Shown: positions 1 through 5,402 of the stretch, piece by piece
How the letters are laid out: each line of letters opens with the position of its first letter
Numbering within the stretch: the first letter of the stretch is position 1
From: Victivallales bacterium
GTDB lineage: Bacteria > Verrucomicrobiota > Lentisphaeria > Oligosphaerales > Oligosphaeraceae
Reading direction: 5' to 3'
Assembly (NCBI GenBank): GCA_017538465.1
Contig: JAFYIW010000037.1
Coordinates: 1 to 5,543, forward strand
Length of the DNA: 5,543 nucleotides
Translations under genes and position numbers: made by a program
The notes under the pieces: generated by a model
Database searches by the model: none
Seen by the model: the letters and a program-made list of their open reading frames with translations, nothing else
What the model was told of the DNA's origin: nothing

Positions 1-417
1 ATCTGCGGACTCAACCTCGGAACCACCGCGCCCATGCTCTACCGCGCGCTCGTCGAAAGCACCGTCTTCGGGGCCCGCGCCATCATCGACCACTTCCGGG
101 CGCAGGAGATTCCCATCCGGAATGTCATCATGACGGGCGGAATCAGTCGCAAGTCCCCCTTCATCATGCAGATGTGCGCCGACGTGTTCCGGCTCCCCAT
201 CAAAGTCGCCGCGTGTGACCAGACCTGCGCCCTCGGCAGCGCCATGTTCGGCGCAGTCGCCGCAGGTCTCTACCCACGTGTCGAGGACGCCATGGAGCAC
301 ATGGGCGCCGGCTTCGACGCCGAGTATTTCCCGAACCGCGACGCCACTCCCGTCTATGAGAGACTCTACCAGCGGTATCTGACTTTCGGCAACCTGCTGG
401 AAAAAGGAGGCTTCTGA
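1..417 (+). CDS. araB: Ribulokinase, C-terminal part (5' end outside window)
   Basis: The reading frame is open from base 1 to TGA at 415-417 and gives the last 138 residues of a protein whose family is usually about 550-570 residues, so roughly three quarters lies upstream. L-ribulokinase phosphorylates L-ribulose to L-ribulose-5-phosphate with ATP in the cytoplasm. The visible part is the C-terminal ATPase lobe of an FGGY-family sugar kinase. It starts with CGLNLGTTAPMLYRAL, followed by FGARAII, then the nucleotide-binding MTGGISRKSPFIMQMCADV block, then DQTCALGSAMFGAVAAG. These match E. coli AraB closely by recall (GLNLAT, FGARAI, GGIARK, DQCCALGAA). The tail ends with an ERLYQRYLTF helix typical of the family. 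The ATG at 34 is internal to the conserved fold and is not a start. The gene is followed after 2 nt by araD, whose ribosome binding site lies inside the last araB codons, so the two are co-transcribed and probably translationally coupled. Confidence 0.93.
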   Translation: MCGLNLGTTAPMLYRALVESTVFGARAIIDHFRAQEIPIRNVIMTGGISRKSPFIMQMCADVFRLPIKVAACDQTCALGSAMFGAVAAGLYPRVEDAMEHMGAGFDAEYFPNRDATPVYERLYQRYLTFGNLLEKGGF

Positions 418-419
418 AT

Positions 420-1118
420 ATGAACTACGAATCCCTGCGAGAAGAATGCTTCGAGGCCAACATGGAACTCCCCAGGCTCGGCCTCGTCCTCTACAACTTC
501 GGCAATGTGAGTTGCATCGACCGCCAGACCGGCGTCTTCGCCATCAAGCCCTCGGGCGTCCTCTATGACGCGCTTGCGCCGAAGGACATCGTGATTGTCG
601 ATTTGGACGGCAAGGTCGTCGATGGCGCGCTCCGTCCCTCCAGCGACACCAACACCCACCTGGAACTCTACAAGGCGTTCCCCGCCATCGGCGGCGTCGT
701 CCACACGCACTCCACCTACGCGGTCGCCTGGGCGCAGGCCGCCCGTGCGGTTCCGCTCTACGGCACCACCCACGCCGACCATCTCGCGACCGACATCCCC
801 TGCACGGATTTCATGCCGGACGAATGCATCCAGAACGACTACGAGACCGAAACCGGCCTGCAAATCATCGACTTTTTCCGCCGGCACGGCCTCGACCCAT
901 CCGAAATCCCCATGGCGCTTGTCGCAGGGCATGGCCCCTTCACCTGGGGCGCCACGGTCGCCAAGGCCGTTTACCATGCACGCATCCTCGAGGAACTCTG
1001 CAAGATGGCGTTCCTCACCGAGGCCATCAACCCCGACGCGCATCGTCTCAAAGACACTCTCATCCAGAAGCACTACAACCGCAAACACGGCAAGGACGCA
1101 TACTATGGCCAAAATTGA
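420..1118 (+). CDS. araD: L-ribulose-5-phosphate 4-epimerase
   Basis: This is a zinc-dependent class II aldolase-fold epimerase that converts L-ribulose-5-phosphate to D-xylulose-5-phosphate, which feeds the pentose phosphate pathway. It has 232 residues against 231 in E. coli AraD, and the key positions fall at the same numbers. The phosphate-binding GNVS is at 28-31, KPSG at 43-46 and PSSDT at 73-77 with catalytic D76. Zinc ligands are H95 and H97 in HTHS and H171 in GHGPF. D120 is in THADH, and Y229 is in the C-terminal AYYGQN. The enzyme therefore looks complete and active. The ATG at 420 is preceded by a strong AAAAAGGAGG at 401-410, 9 nt upstream and inside araB. The stop codon overlaps the start of araA by 14 nt. 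An AraD/SgbE/UlaF-type paralogue acting on a related phosphate is possible by family, but the araB and araA neighbours settle the arabinose role. Confidence 0.96.
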   Translation: MNYESLREECFEANMELPRLGLVLYNFGNVSCIDRQTGVFAIKPSGVLYDALAPKDIVIVDLDGKVVDGALRPSSDTNTHLELYKAFPAIGGVVHTHSTYAVAWAQAARAVPLYGTTHADHLATDIPCTDFMPDECIQNDYETETGLQIIDFFRRHGLDPSEIPMALVAGHGPFTWGATVAKAVYHARILEELCKMAFLTEAINPDAHRLKDTLIQKHYNRKHGKDAYYGQN

Positions 1119-2532
1119 CTTCAGGCAATACCGCATCCGGTTCATCACTGGCAGTCAGCACCTCTATGGCGACGACGCCCTCCGGCAAGTCGCCGAGAAT
1201 GCGAAGAGGGTTGTCAAGGCCCTGAATGCCTCCAAGGAGATTCCCATCGCCATCGAATGGGTGCCCACCGTGAAACTCAACGAGGAGGTGGTCGCCGCCA
1301 TCCAGGAGGCCAATGCGGATCCGCGCTGCATCGGCGTCATCTGCTGGATGCACACCTTCTCGCCCGCCAAGATGTGGATCAACGGGCTCAAGATTCTCCA
1401 CAAGCCCATGCTCCATCTCAACACCCAGGCCAACCGCGACCTCCCGTGGTCCACCATCGACATGGATTTCATGAACCTCAACCAGGCCGCACACGGCGAC
1501 CGCGAATTCGGCTTCATCTGCACACGCATCGGACTCCGTCGCAAGGTCGTCAACGGCTACTACGGGGATCCGGCGGTCCAGCACGAAATCGGCGTCTGGG
1601 CACGCGTCGCCGCCGCGTGGGCCGACTCGCAGACCATGAAGGTCGCGCGCATCGGCGACAACATGCGCGAGGTCGCGGTGACCGAGGGCAACAAGGTCTC
1701 CGCGCAGATCCAGTTCGGCTACTCCTGCAACGGCTATGCCGTCCCCGACGTCCTCAAGTTCATCGACGCGGTGACGGACAAGGAGGCCGAGGCGCTTGTC
1801 AGGCACTACTACGAACTCTACACCGTGCCCAAGAAGGGAGTGGCGGAAAAGCGATCTTTCCTGGCCGCCGCCAAGCAGGAAATCGGCCTGCGGGCATTCC
1901 TGGAGGACGGCAATTTCACCGCCTTCACCACCACCTTCGAGAACCTCTATGGTCTCCAGCAGCTTCCGGGGCTTGCCTGCCAGCGGCTCATGGAAGAGGG
2001 CTATGGCTTCGGGGCAGAAGGCGACTGGAAGACCGCCGCGTTCCTCCGCACCGTGAAAGTCATGGCGGCGGGCTTGCCGGGCGGCGTGAGTTTCATGGAG
2101 GACTACACGTACCACTTTGAGCCAGGGCGGGAGCGTGTCCTAGGCGCCCACATGCTCGAAGTCTGTCCCTCCATCGCCGCCGGAAAGCCCTCGCTGGAGG
2201 TCCATCCGCTCGGCATCGGCGGGAAGGCCGACCCCGCCAGGTTGGTATTCACCACGAAACCAGGTCCCGCGCTTAACGCCACCATCATCGACTTGGGTGA
2301 CCGCTTCCGGCTCGTCGTCAACGAACTCGAAATCGTGAAGCCCGACAAGAAACTCGCCAGACTCCCCGTCGCCAGCACGGTCCGGATTCCCAAGCCCAAT
2401 CTCCGCGAAAGCGCCCGACGCTGGATCGAGGCGGGTGGTGCCCACCATAGCGTGAACACCCCTGCGCTCACCATGGAATACATGGAGGACTACGCACGAA
2501 TCGCCGGCATCGAAATCGTCGAAATCAAGTGA
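1105..2532 (+). CDS. araA: L-arabinose isomerase
   Basis: The product isomerises L-arabinose to L-ribulose, the first step of the pathway, as a cytoplasmic metal-dependent (usually Mn2+) enzyme, normally a hexamer. It has 475 residues, a little shorter than the 500 of E. coli AraA. The N-terminal substrate-domain signature ITGSQHLYG is at 14-22, followed by CWMHTFSPAKMWI at 80-92 and LNTQANRDLPW at 105-115. Metal ligands by family alignment are E305 (in GFGAEGDWK), E332 (in FMEDYTYHF), H349 (in GAHMLEVCPS) and H448 (in AGGAHH). All are present. The frame is open upstream to 595, but that stretch lies over araD. The start at 1105 is chosen because AAGGA at 1092-1096 sits 8 nt before it and the protein then begins at the conserved N-terminus. 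The 14-nt overlap with araD implies translational coupling. It is the last gene of the operon, and no convincing factor-independent terminator follows. Confidence 0.96.
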   Translation: MAKIDFRQYRIRFITGSQHLYGDDALRQVAENAKRVVKALNASKEIPIAIEWVPTVKLNEEVVAAIQEANADPRCIGVICWMHTFSPAKMWINGLKILHKPMLHLNTQANRDLPWSTIDMDFMNLNQAAHGDREFGFICTRIGLRRKVVNGYYGDPAVQHEIGVWARVAAAWADSQTMKVARIGDNMREVAVTEGNKVSAQIQFGYSCNGYAVPDVLKFIDAVTDKEAEALVRHYYELYTVPKKGVAEKRSFLAAAKQEIGLRAFLEDGNFTAFTTTFENLYGLQQLPGLACQRLMEEGYGFGAEGDWKTAAFLRTVKVMAAGLPGGVSFMEDYTYHFEPGRERVLGAHMLEVCPSIAAGKPSLEVHPLGIGGKADPARLVFTTKPGPALNATIIDLGDRFRLVVNELEIVKPDKKLARLPVASTVRIPKPNLRESARRWIEAGGAHHSVNTPALTMEYMEDYARIAGIEIVEIK

Positions 2533-2607
2533 CGTGCGGATTGCCCGAACGGCAGAATCGTCATCTGTCAGCTGGACAAAAATCTCCTTGGGGCTTGGAT
2601 GAGTTGT

Positions 2608-2636
2608 TTTTTTGGGGGGCTTGAAATCCCAAAAAA
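2608..2636. repeat. Inverted repeat T6GGG / CCCA6
   Basis: TTTTTTGGG at 2608-2616 pairs with CCCAAAAAA at 2628-2636, a 9-bp perfect stem with an 11-nt loop. The polarity is opposite to a normal intrinsic terminator: the T-run is on the 5' side, the A-run on the 3' side, and no T-run follows. It is better read as a palindromic protein-binding site, a hairpin in the ara 3' untranslated region that protects mRNA, or a scar of past integration. The sequence does not decide between these. Confidence 0.6.
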
Positions 2637-2648
2637 CTAGTGTATTTT
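2621..2648 (+). promoter_or_regulatory. Weak candidate promoter for the ATPase gene
   Basis: TTGAAA at 2621-2626 resembles a -35 box (5 of 6 to TTGACA). TATTTT at 2643-2648 is a weak -10 box (4 of 6 to TATAAT) after a 16-nt spacer. It lies 45 nt before the ATG at 2693, a reasonable place. The -35 overlaps the loop of the inverted repeat at 2608-2636, so a protein bound there could repress it. AT-rich DNA gives such matches by chance, so this is only a candidate. Confidence 0.25.
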
Positions 2649-2692
2649 ATGAATCAATTCAATAAATCCTTATTTTTTGACGGGGTTGAAGC

Positions 2693-3835
2693 ATGAAATA
2701 CATAAAACGAACCATCGAAGAAGAATTGCGCAAAAGGCTTTTCGGCGGCAAGGCACTCATCCTATATGGTCCGCGCCAAAGTGGCAAGACGACGTTGGTT
2801 CGGCATCTTGTGTCTGGCCAGAGCGAAGGGGATGTCCTATGGCTGAATGGGGACAACCCCGATGTCAGAGCCAGGCTTTCCGGCATTTCGACCGCCGGGT
2901 GGCGTCTTTTGCTTGGCACCCGACGTCTGCTGGTCGTGGACGAGGCTCAGCACATTGATGGCATAGGCATGGGACTGAAACTGGTCACGGATGAGCTGCC
3001 GGAGGTCCAAGTCATTGCCACTGGCTCCTCCGCCTTCGAGCTGATGAACCGCACGGCGGAGCCGCTAACCGGCCGCAAGTTCGAGTGCCGTCTCCCGCCG
3101 TTGACCTTTCGCGAACTGGTGTCTGCACGCGGTCTGTTCGAGGAAATCCAGGAACGTGAAAGACGTCTGCTTTTCGGCTCCTATCCCGATGTGGTGGCAC
3201 ATCCAGGCGAGGAGCCTGCCTTGCTGTCGGAAATTGCAGGCAGCTATCTGTTCAAGGACATCTATGCGCTTGACGGGCTGAAGAAACCCAGCAGCCTTGA
3301 CCGCCTGGTTCGTGCCTTGTCGTTCCAGATTGGCTCAGAGGTAAGCCTGGGCGAATTGTCAGCACTTGCGGGAATCGACATCAAGACCGTTGACCGCTAT
3401 ATTGACTTGCTTGCCAAATGCTACATCGTCCACCCGCTTGGCGCATTCAGCAGAAACCTGCGAAATGAAATCAAAAAGGGATTCAAGGTCTATTTCTATG
3501 ACCTCGGCATCCGCAATGCGGTCATCGGCAACTTCTCGCCGCTGGCTTCCAGACCCGACGCTGGCCACATGTGGGAGAACTACCTCATCATGGAGCGTGT
3601 CAAGTCCAACGCCAACCTCCCGTTCCCGCCAAGGGAGTTCTTCTGGCGCACGATGGCTCCGCAAAGCCACGAAATCGACTACCTGGAGGAAGCAGAAGGA
3701 AAACTCAAGGCGTGGGAAATCAAGTCCGACAGGAACTCTTCCGCAAAAATCCCTCTTGCCTTCAGGAAGGCATATCCTGACGCAGAGACAGAGGTCATAA
3801 CGCCACGCAATTACGATTCCTTTCTGTTGAACTGA
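2693..3835 (+). CDS. AAA-family ATPase with C-terminal DUF4143 domain
   Basis: The product is a complete 380-residue protein of the AAA_14/DUF4143 group, common in bacterial and archaeal accessory regions and of unknown physiological role. A short N-terminal helix (KRTIEEELRKRLFGGK) precedes Walker A GPRQSGKTT at 26-34. Walker B LLVVDEAQ is at 79-86, and a sensor-like IATGSSAFEL at 108-117. The LTFRELV segment near 137-143 and the FGSYPDVV segment near 161-168 are typical of the family. From about 183 the DUF4143 part follows, with a winged-helix-like stretch around 215-250, YFYDLGIRNAVIG at 267-279 and ENYLIMERV at 295-303. The end carries EIDYL (327-331) and KAWEIKSD (339-346), an arrangement like a PD-(D/E)XK nuclease fold with D329, E342 and K344 as possible key residues. 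The nuclease reading is inference, since activity is not established for the family. The ATG is preceded only by a weak GGGG at 2682-2685. It stands alone, with about 285 nt before the next gene. Confidence 0.9.
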   Translation: MKYIKRTIEEELRKRLFGGKALILYGPRQSGKTTLVRHLVSGQSEGDVLWLNGDNPDVRARLSGISTAGWRLLLGTRRLLVVDEAQHIDGIGMGLKLVTDELPEVQVIATGSSAFELMNRTAEPLTGRKFECRLPPLTFRELVSARGLFEEIQERERRLLFGSYPDVVAHPGEEPALLSEIAGSYLFKDIYALDGLKKPSSLDRLVRALSFQIGSEVSLGELSALAGIDIKTVDRYIDLLAKCYIVHPLGAFSRNLRNEIKKGFKVYFYDLGIRNAVIGNFSPLASRPDAGHMWENYLIMERVKSNANLPFPPREFFWRTMAPQSHEIDYLEEAEGKLKAWEIKSDRNSSAKIPLAFRKAYPDAETEVITPRNYDSFLLN

Positions 3836-3844
3836 AACGAGTAG

Positions 3845-3860
3845 TCTGTAACAGTACAGA
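3845..3860. promoter_or_regulatory. Operator-like palindrome just after ATPase gene
   Basis: TCTGTA at 3845-3850 and TACAGA at 3855-3860 form a perfect 6-bp inverted repeat with spacer ACAG, 9 nt after the ATPase stop codon. It could be a binding site or a small 3' hairpin. No T-run follows, so a terminator is unlikely. Confidence 0.35.
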
Positions 3861-3982
3861 ACACTAGGCTAATATCCTCATTCCTCCCATGGGCGGTCTT
3901 CGACGGCGCATGCGAACTCTGGCGATACTACCGCGCCCCGCCCAAATCGAACCCAAAATCTATCGCTAAGGCTTCCGGTCGC

Positions 3983-4019
3983 GGTAATTTCCAACGAATT
4001 ACCAATCAAATATATGATT
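3983..4019. promoter_or_regulatory. Two adjacent palindromes upstream of the RhuM gene
   Basis: GGTAATT at 3983-3989 and AATTACC at 3997-4003 form a perfect 7-bp inverted repeat with a 7-nt spacer. It is followed without a gap by AATCA (4004-4008) and TGATT (4015-4019) with a 6-nt spacer. Paired dyads of this size, about 100-140 nt before a gene for a DNA-binding-type protein, look like operators. The link to RhuM autoregulation is inference. Confidence 0.4.
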
Positions 4020-4120
4020 ATTAATACTTTCTGAGAATTTATTCAGCCGTTTTCCGAAGCGGTGTAAAGTATGCGTGTGAACCAACCAGACGCATTCACT
4101 TCACCACTTGGAGAACCGCC

Positions 4121-4768
4121 ATGTCTGACCAAACCAACGAAATCATCGTCTATCAGCCGGACGAGACCATCCGCCTGGAAGTGCGCCTCGAAAACGACAC
4201 CGTGTGGCTCAATCGCCACCAGATAGCCCAATTATTTGGCCGTGACATAAAAACCATAGGAAAACATATCGCCAATGCGTTGCACGAAGAACTTTCCCCT
4301 GTTTCAACTGTCGCAAAATCTGCGACAGTTGAAACTATCTATCCACCAGTTATCGCAAAATTTGCGACAACTGCCACCGATGGCAAATGCTATCAGGTCG
4401 AATATTACAATCTTGAGGTGATACTTTCCGTCGGCTACCGGGTCAAATCACCCCAAGGCATTCTCTTCCGCCGATGGGCCACCACGGTTCTGAAAGACTA
4501 TCTCCTGCGCGGCTATGCGGTCAACGACCGTCTGGACCGCCTGGAGACCAAAGTCGCCAGGCACGACGAGCAGATCGGCGTCATCCTCAAGACCGCGCTG
4601 CCGCCGGTGGAGGGCGTGCTCTTCGACGGGCAGATCTGCGACGCCTACGCCACCGCGATGAAGCTCATCAAGAGCGCACGGAGGTCCCTGGTGCTCATCG
4701 ACAACTACATCGACGAGACGGTCCTGACCATGCTTGGCACGCGGGGCGAGGAGTGCGACATCGCCTAG
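4121..4768 (+). CDS. RhuM-family protein, truncated at the C-terminus
   Basis: The gene encodes 215 residues of the RhuM (virulence-RhuM/ORF6N-like) family, common in genomic islands. Salmonella RhuM is the namesake, and the molecular role is not established. The N-terminal half shows the expected order: IIVYQPDETIRLEVRLENDTVWL at 8-30, described here by its ends IIVYQ and DTVWL, then the helix-turn-helix-like NRHQIAQLFGRDIKTIGKHI (31-50), YQVEYYNLEVILSVGYRV around 91-108, and FRRWATTVLKDYLLRGYAV (116-134). A short coiled-coil-like RLDRLETKVARHDEQI (137-152) leads into a C-terminal domain with FDGQICDAY (168-176) and VLIDNYIDETVLTML (191-205). From memory, relatives of this subtype run to about 320-340 residues and continue with IYT and HDRFLIID motifs. 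Here the frame ends in ECDIA and TAG at 4766-4768, where hairpin DNA begins, so about a third is missing. Residues 61-84 contain an apparent 14-residue duplication. Codons are A/T-tolerant up to about residue 105 and almost all G/C-ending after about 130. The start is supported by GGAG at 4110-4113. Confidence 0.85.
   Translation: MSDQTNEIIVYQPDETIRLEVRLENDTVWLNRHQIAQLFGRDIKTIGKHIANALHEELSPVSTVAKSATVETIYPPVIAKFATTATDGKCYQVEYYNLEVILSVGYRVKSPQGILFRRWATTVLKDYLLRGYAVNDRLDRLETKVARHDEQIGVILKTALPPVEGVLFDGQICDAYATAMKLIKSARRSLVLIDNYIDETVLTMLGTRGEECDIA
4301..4335. repeat. Perfect 15-bp-stem hairpin inside the RhuM gene
   Basis: GTTTCAACTGTCGCA at 4301-4315 is exactly the reverse complement of TGCGACAGTTGAAAC at 4321-4335, with loop AAATC. 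It covers codons 61-72 (VSTVAKSATVET). A 15-bp perfect stem in coding DNA is unexpected by chance. Its core TCGCAAAAT-C-TGCGACA recurs 42 nt later with one mismatch. Confidence 0.9.
4347..4373. repeat. Quasi-palindrome, second copy of the RhuM internal repeat
   Basis: CAGTT (4347-4351) and AACTG (4369-4373) enclose TCGCAAA (4353-4359) and TTTGCGA (4361-4367). The stem has one A-C mismatch (4352/4368) and an unpaired A at 4360 at the centre. The 17 nt at 4353-4369 match 4311-4327 at 16 positions, an in-frame spacing of 14 codons (VAKSAT and IAKFAT). Confidence 0.8.
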
Positions 4769-4785
4769 GCGCAGGCATTTCAAAA

Positions 4786-4903
4786 AGCCGCGAAGCGGCG
4801 AGCGCACGGAGTGCGCAACCATGCGTAACCGCCCGCAAGTGCCTGAAAGGCACGCGGCGGGCGGAGGGAGCACCACCACCATAACCTGCGCCCGCAAGGG
4901 CGC
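4786..4903. repeat. Left arm: four hairpins
   Basis: In order the arm holds: hairpin GCCGC-GAA-GCGGC (4787-4799); hairpin GCGCAC-GGA-GTGCGC (4802-4816); linker ACCATGCGTAACCG (4818-4831); and a two-level hairpin at 4829-4864. In the last, CCGCCCGC pairs with GCGGGCGG around an inner GTGCCT-GAA-AGGCAC. A purine-rich/CACCAC spacer follows, then hairpin GCGCCC-GCAA-GGGCGC (4888-4903). Three of the four loops are GAA-like trinucleotides, and the last is a GNRA tetraloop. The arm is 118 nt long, as is the right arm. Confidence 0.88.
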
Positions 4904-4922
4904 GACAACCCCACGAAACCTC

Positions 4923-5378
4923 ATGAGCTACACCCGAACTTTTTACCACATCATTTTCCGCACCAAATACAGTGTCCCAGCGATAGACATTGCACACGAA
5001 GACGAGTTATACAGGTATATCTGGGGTTTTGTCAAAAACAAGGAATCCATTTTATATCGGATTGACGGCATGCCTGAACACCTCCACCTGTTCATCGAAC
5101 TATCGCCCAAATTCGCATTGGCTGATTTCATGCGAGACTTGAAGTGCTCCACATCAAAATGGCTCCAAGACAACCCGCATTTCCCATTGTTTCAAGGATG
5201 GGCAACGGGGTATGCCGCATTTACTTACAGTCTAAACGAAAAAGAAGTAGTCATCAATTACATCAAACGACAAAAAGAACACCACTTGTCGGTAAATCTG
5301 GAGACAGAATTGCGAAATCTACTGACAGAGAATGGCTGTGAAATCGACGAAAAGTTCTTCTTGCAGGACAATGATTAA
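4923..5378 (+). CDS. tnpA: Y1 HUH transposase, IS200/REP-associated (RAYT-like)
   Basis: This is a single-strand DNA transposase of the Y1 class. It would cut and rejoin hairpin-marked DNA ends by a covalent 5'-phosphotyrosine link, as a dimer. The protein has 151 residues, normal for IS200/IS605 TnpA. It starts MSYTRTFYHIIFRTKY, the usual first strand. The HUH metal site is H53-L-H55 in MPEHLHLFIEL. LADFMRDLKCSTSKWL (67-81) and WATGYAAFTYS (93-103) are typical. The catalytic Tyr is Y113 in NYIKRQKEHH, with Q117 probably the third metal ligand by analogy with IS608 TnpA (Y127, Q131). All catalytic residues are present, so it may be active. The ATG at 4923 is chosen because family similarity begins there. 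The frame stays open upstream to about 4734, but that part only translates hairpin repeats. There is no clear ribosome binding site, and the left-arm hairpin ends 19 nt before the ATG, so translation is probably weak. No TnpB or other accessory gene accompanies it. Confidence 0.92.
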   Translation: MSYTRTFYHIIFRTKYSVPAIDIAHEDELYRYIWGFVKNKESILYRIDGMPEHLHLFIELSPKFALADFMRDLKCSTSKWLQDNPHFPLFQGWATGYAAFTYSLNEKEVVINYIKRQKEHHLSVNLETELRNLLTENGCEIDEKFFLQDND

Positions 5379-5402
5379 TCGCGCCCTTCAGGCGCTGATT
5401 TT
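5377..5402 (+). terminator. Possible weak terminator of tnpA
   Basis: AATCGCGCC (5377-5385) pairs with GGCGC (5391-5395) and, past one bulged T, GATT (5397-5400). The hairpin is followed by TTTT at 5399-5402, which overlaps the stem. It sits on the tnpA stop codon. It is also the innermost hairpin of the right arm, so its structure may serve transposition rather than termination. Confidence 0.3.

Larger units (their letters stand above)
2533..2692. other. AT-rich spacer between ara operon and ATPase gene
   Basis: This 160-nt stretch has no supportable gene. Its first 60 nt are mixed in composition, with only a weak TGCC/GGCA hairpin at 2542-2554. From about 2600 it turns AT-rich, with T- and A-runs, an inverted repeat (2608-2636) and promoter-like DNA. 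It marks the change from the GC-rich core operon to accessory genes with looser codon use. The 3' end of the ara transcript must terminate here or run through, and no stem followed by a T-run was seen. Confidence 0.7.
3845..4021 (+). pseudogene. Possible degraded coding fragment
   Basis: A stop-free frame without an ATG translates in its GC-rich middle (from 3896) to VFDGACELWRYYRAPPKSNP. This looks more like real protein than chance translation, and the local GC content matches coding DNA here better than spacer DNA. The frame then passes into AT-rich DNA and stops, and it overlaps the palindromes at 3983-4019. I do not recognise the family with confidence. It may be the remnant of a gene broken when the accessory genes arrived, or chance. 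Confidence 0.25.
3836..4120. other. Spacer with palindromes and possible gene remnant
   Basis: No intact gene is seen in this 285-nt gap. Base composition is uneven: a GC-rich block at about 3885-3950 is followed by AT-rich DNA at about 3985-4045. Three palindromes are visible (3845-3860, 3983-4003, 4004-4019). TAAAGT at 4065-4070 is a possible -10 box, but no good -35 box accompanies it. The ribosome binding site of the next gene is GGAG at 4110-4113, 7 nt before its ATG. Confidence 0.65.

Noticed and set aside
595..1104. Open frame continuing upstream of araA for 170 codons
   Set aside because: It overlaps araD in another frame, has an arginine/proline/threonine-rich composition typical of shadow frames in GC-rich DNA, and the AraA family starts at 1105 behind AAGGA.
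366..1148. Long minus-strand frame opposite araD
   Set aside because: It is antisense to a well-supported gene, its composition (valine-, glycine- and aspartate-rich) is that of a mirrored frame, and no known domain is visible.
1060..2115. 351-codon minus-strand frame opposite araA
   Set aside because: It arises from GC-rich third positions of araA, with no family motifs and no upstream signals.
2608..2636. Intrinsic terminator for the ara operon
   Set aside because: The T-run lies on the 5' side of the stem and no T-run follows on the 3' side, opposite to a working terminator on this strand.
4474..4884. 136-codon plus-strand frame overlapping the RhuM end and left arm
   Set aside because: It is a shadow frame with an arginine/alanine-rich composition. 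It overlaps the supported RhuM frame and runs into repeat DNA.
4734..4922. 63-codon in-frame extension upstream of tnpA
   Set aside because: It translates the hairpin arm into a basic, repetitive peptide and overlaps the end of the RhuM gene. TnpA family similarity begins at the ATG at 4923.
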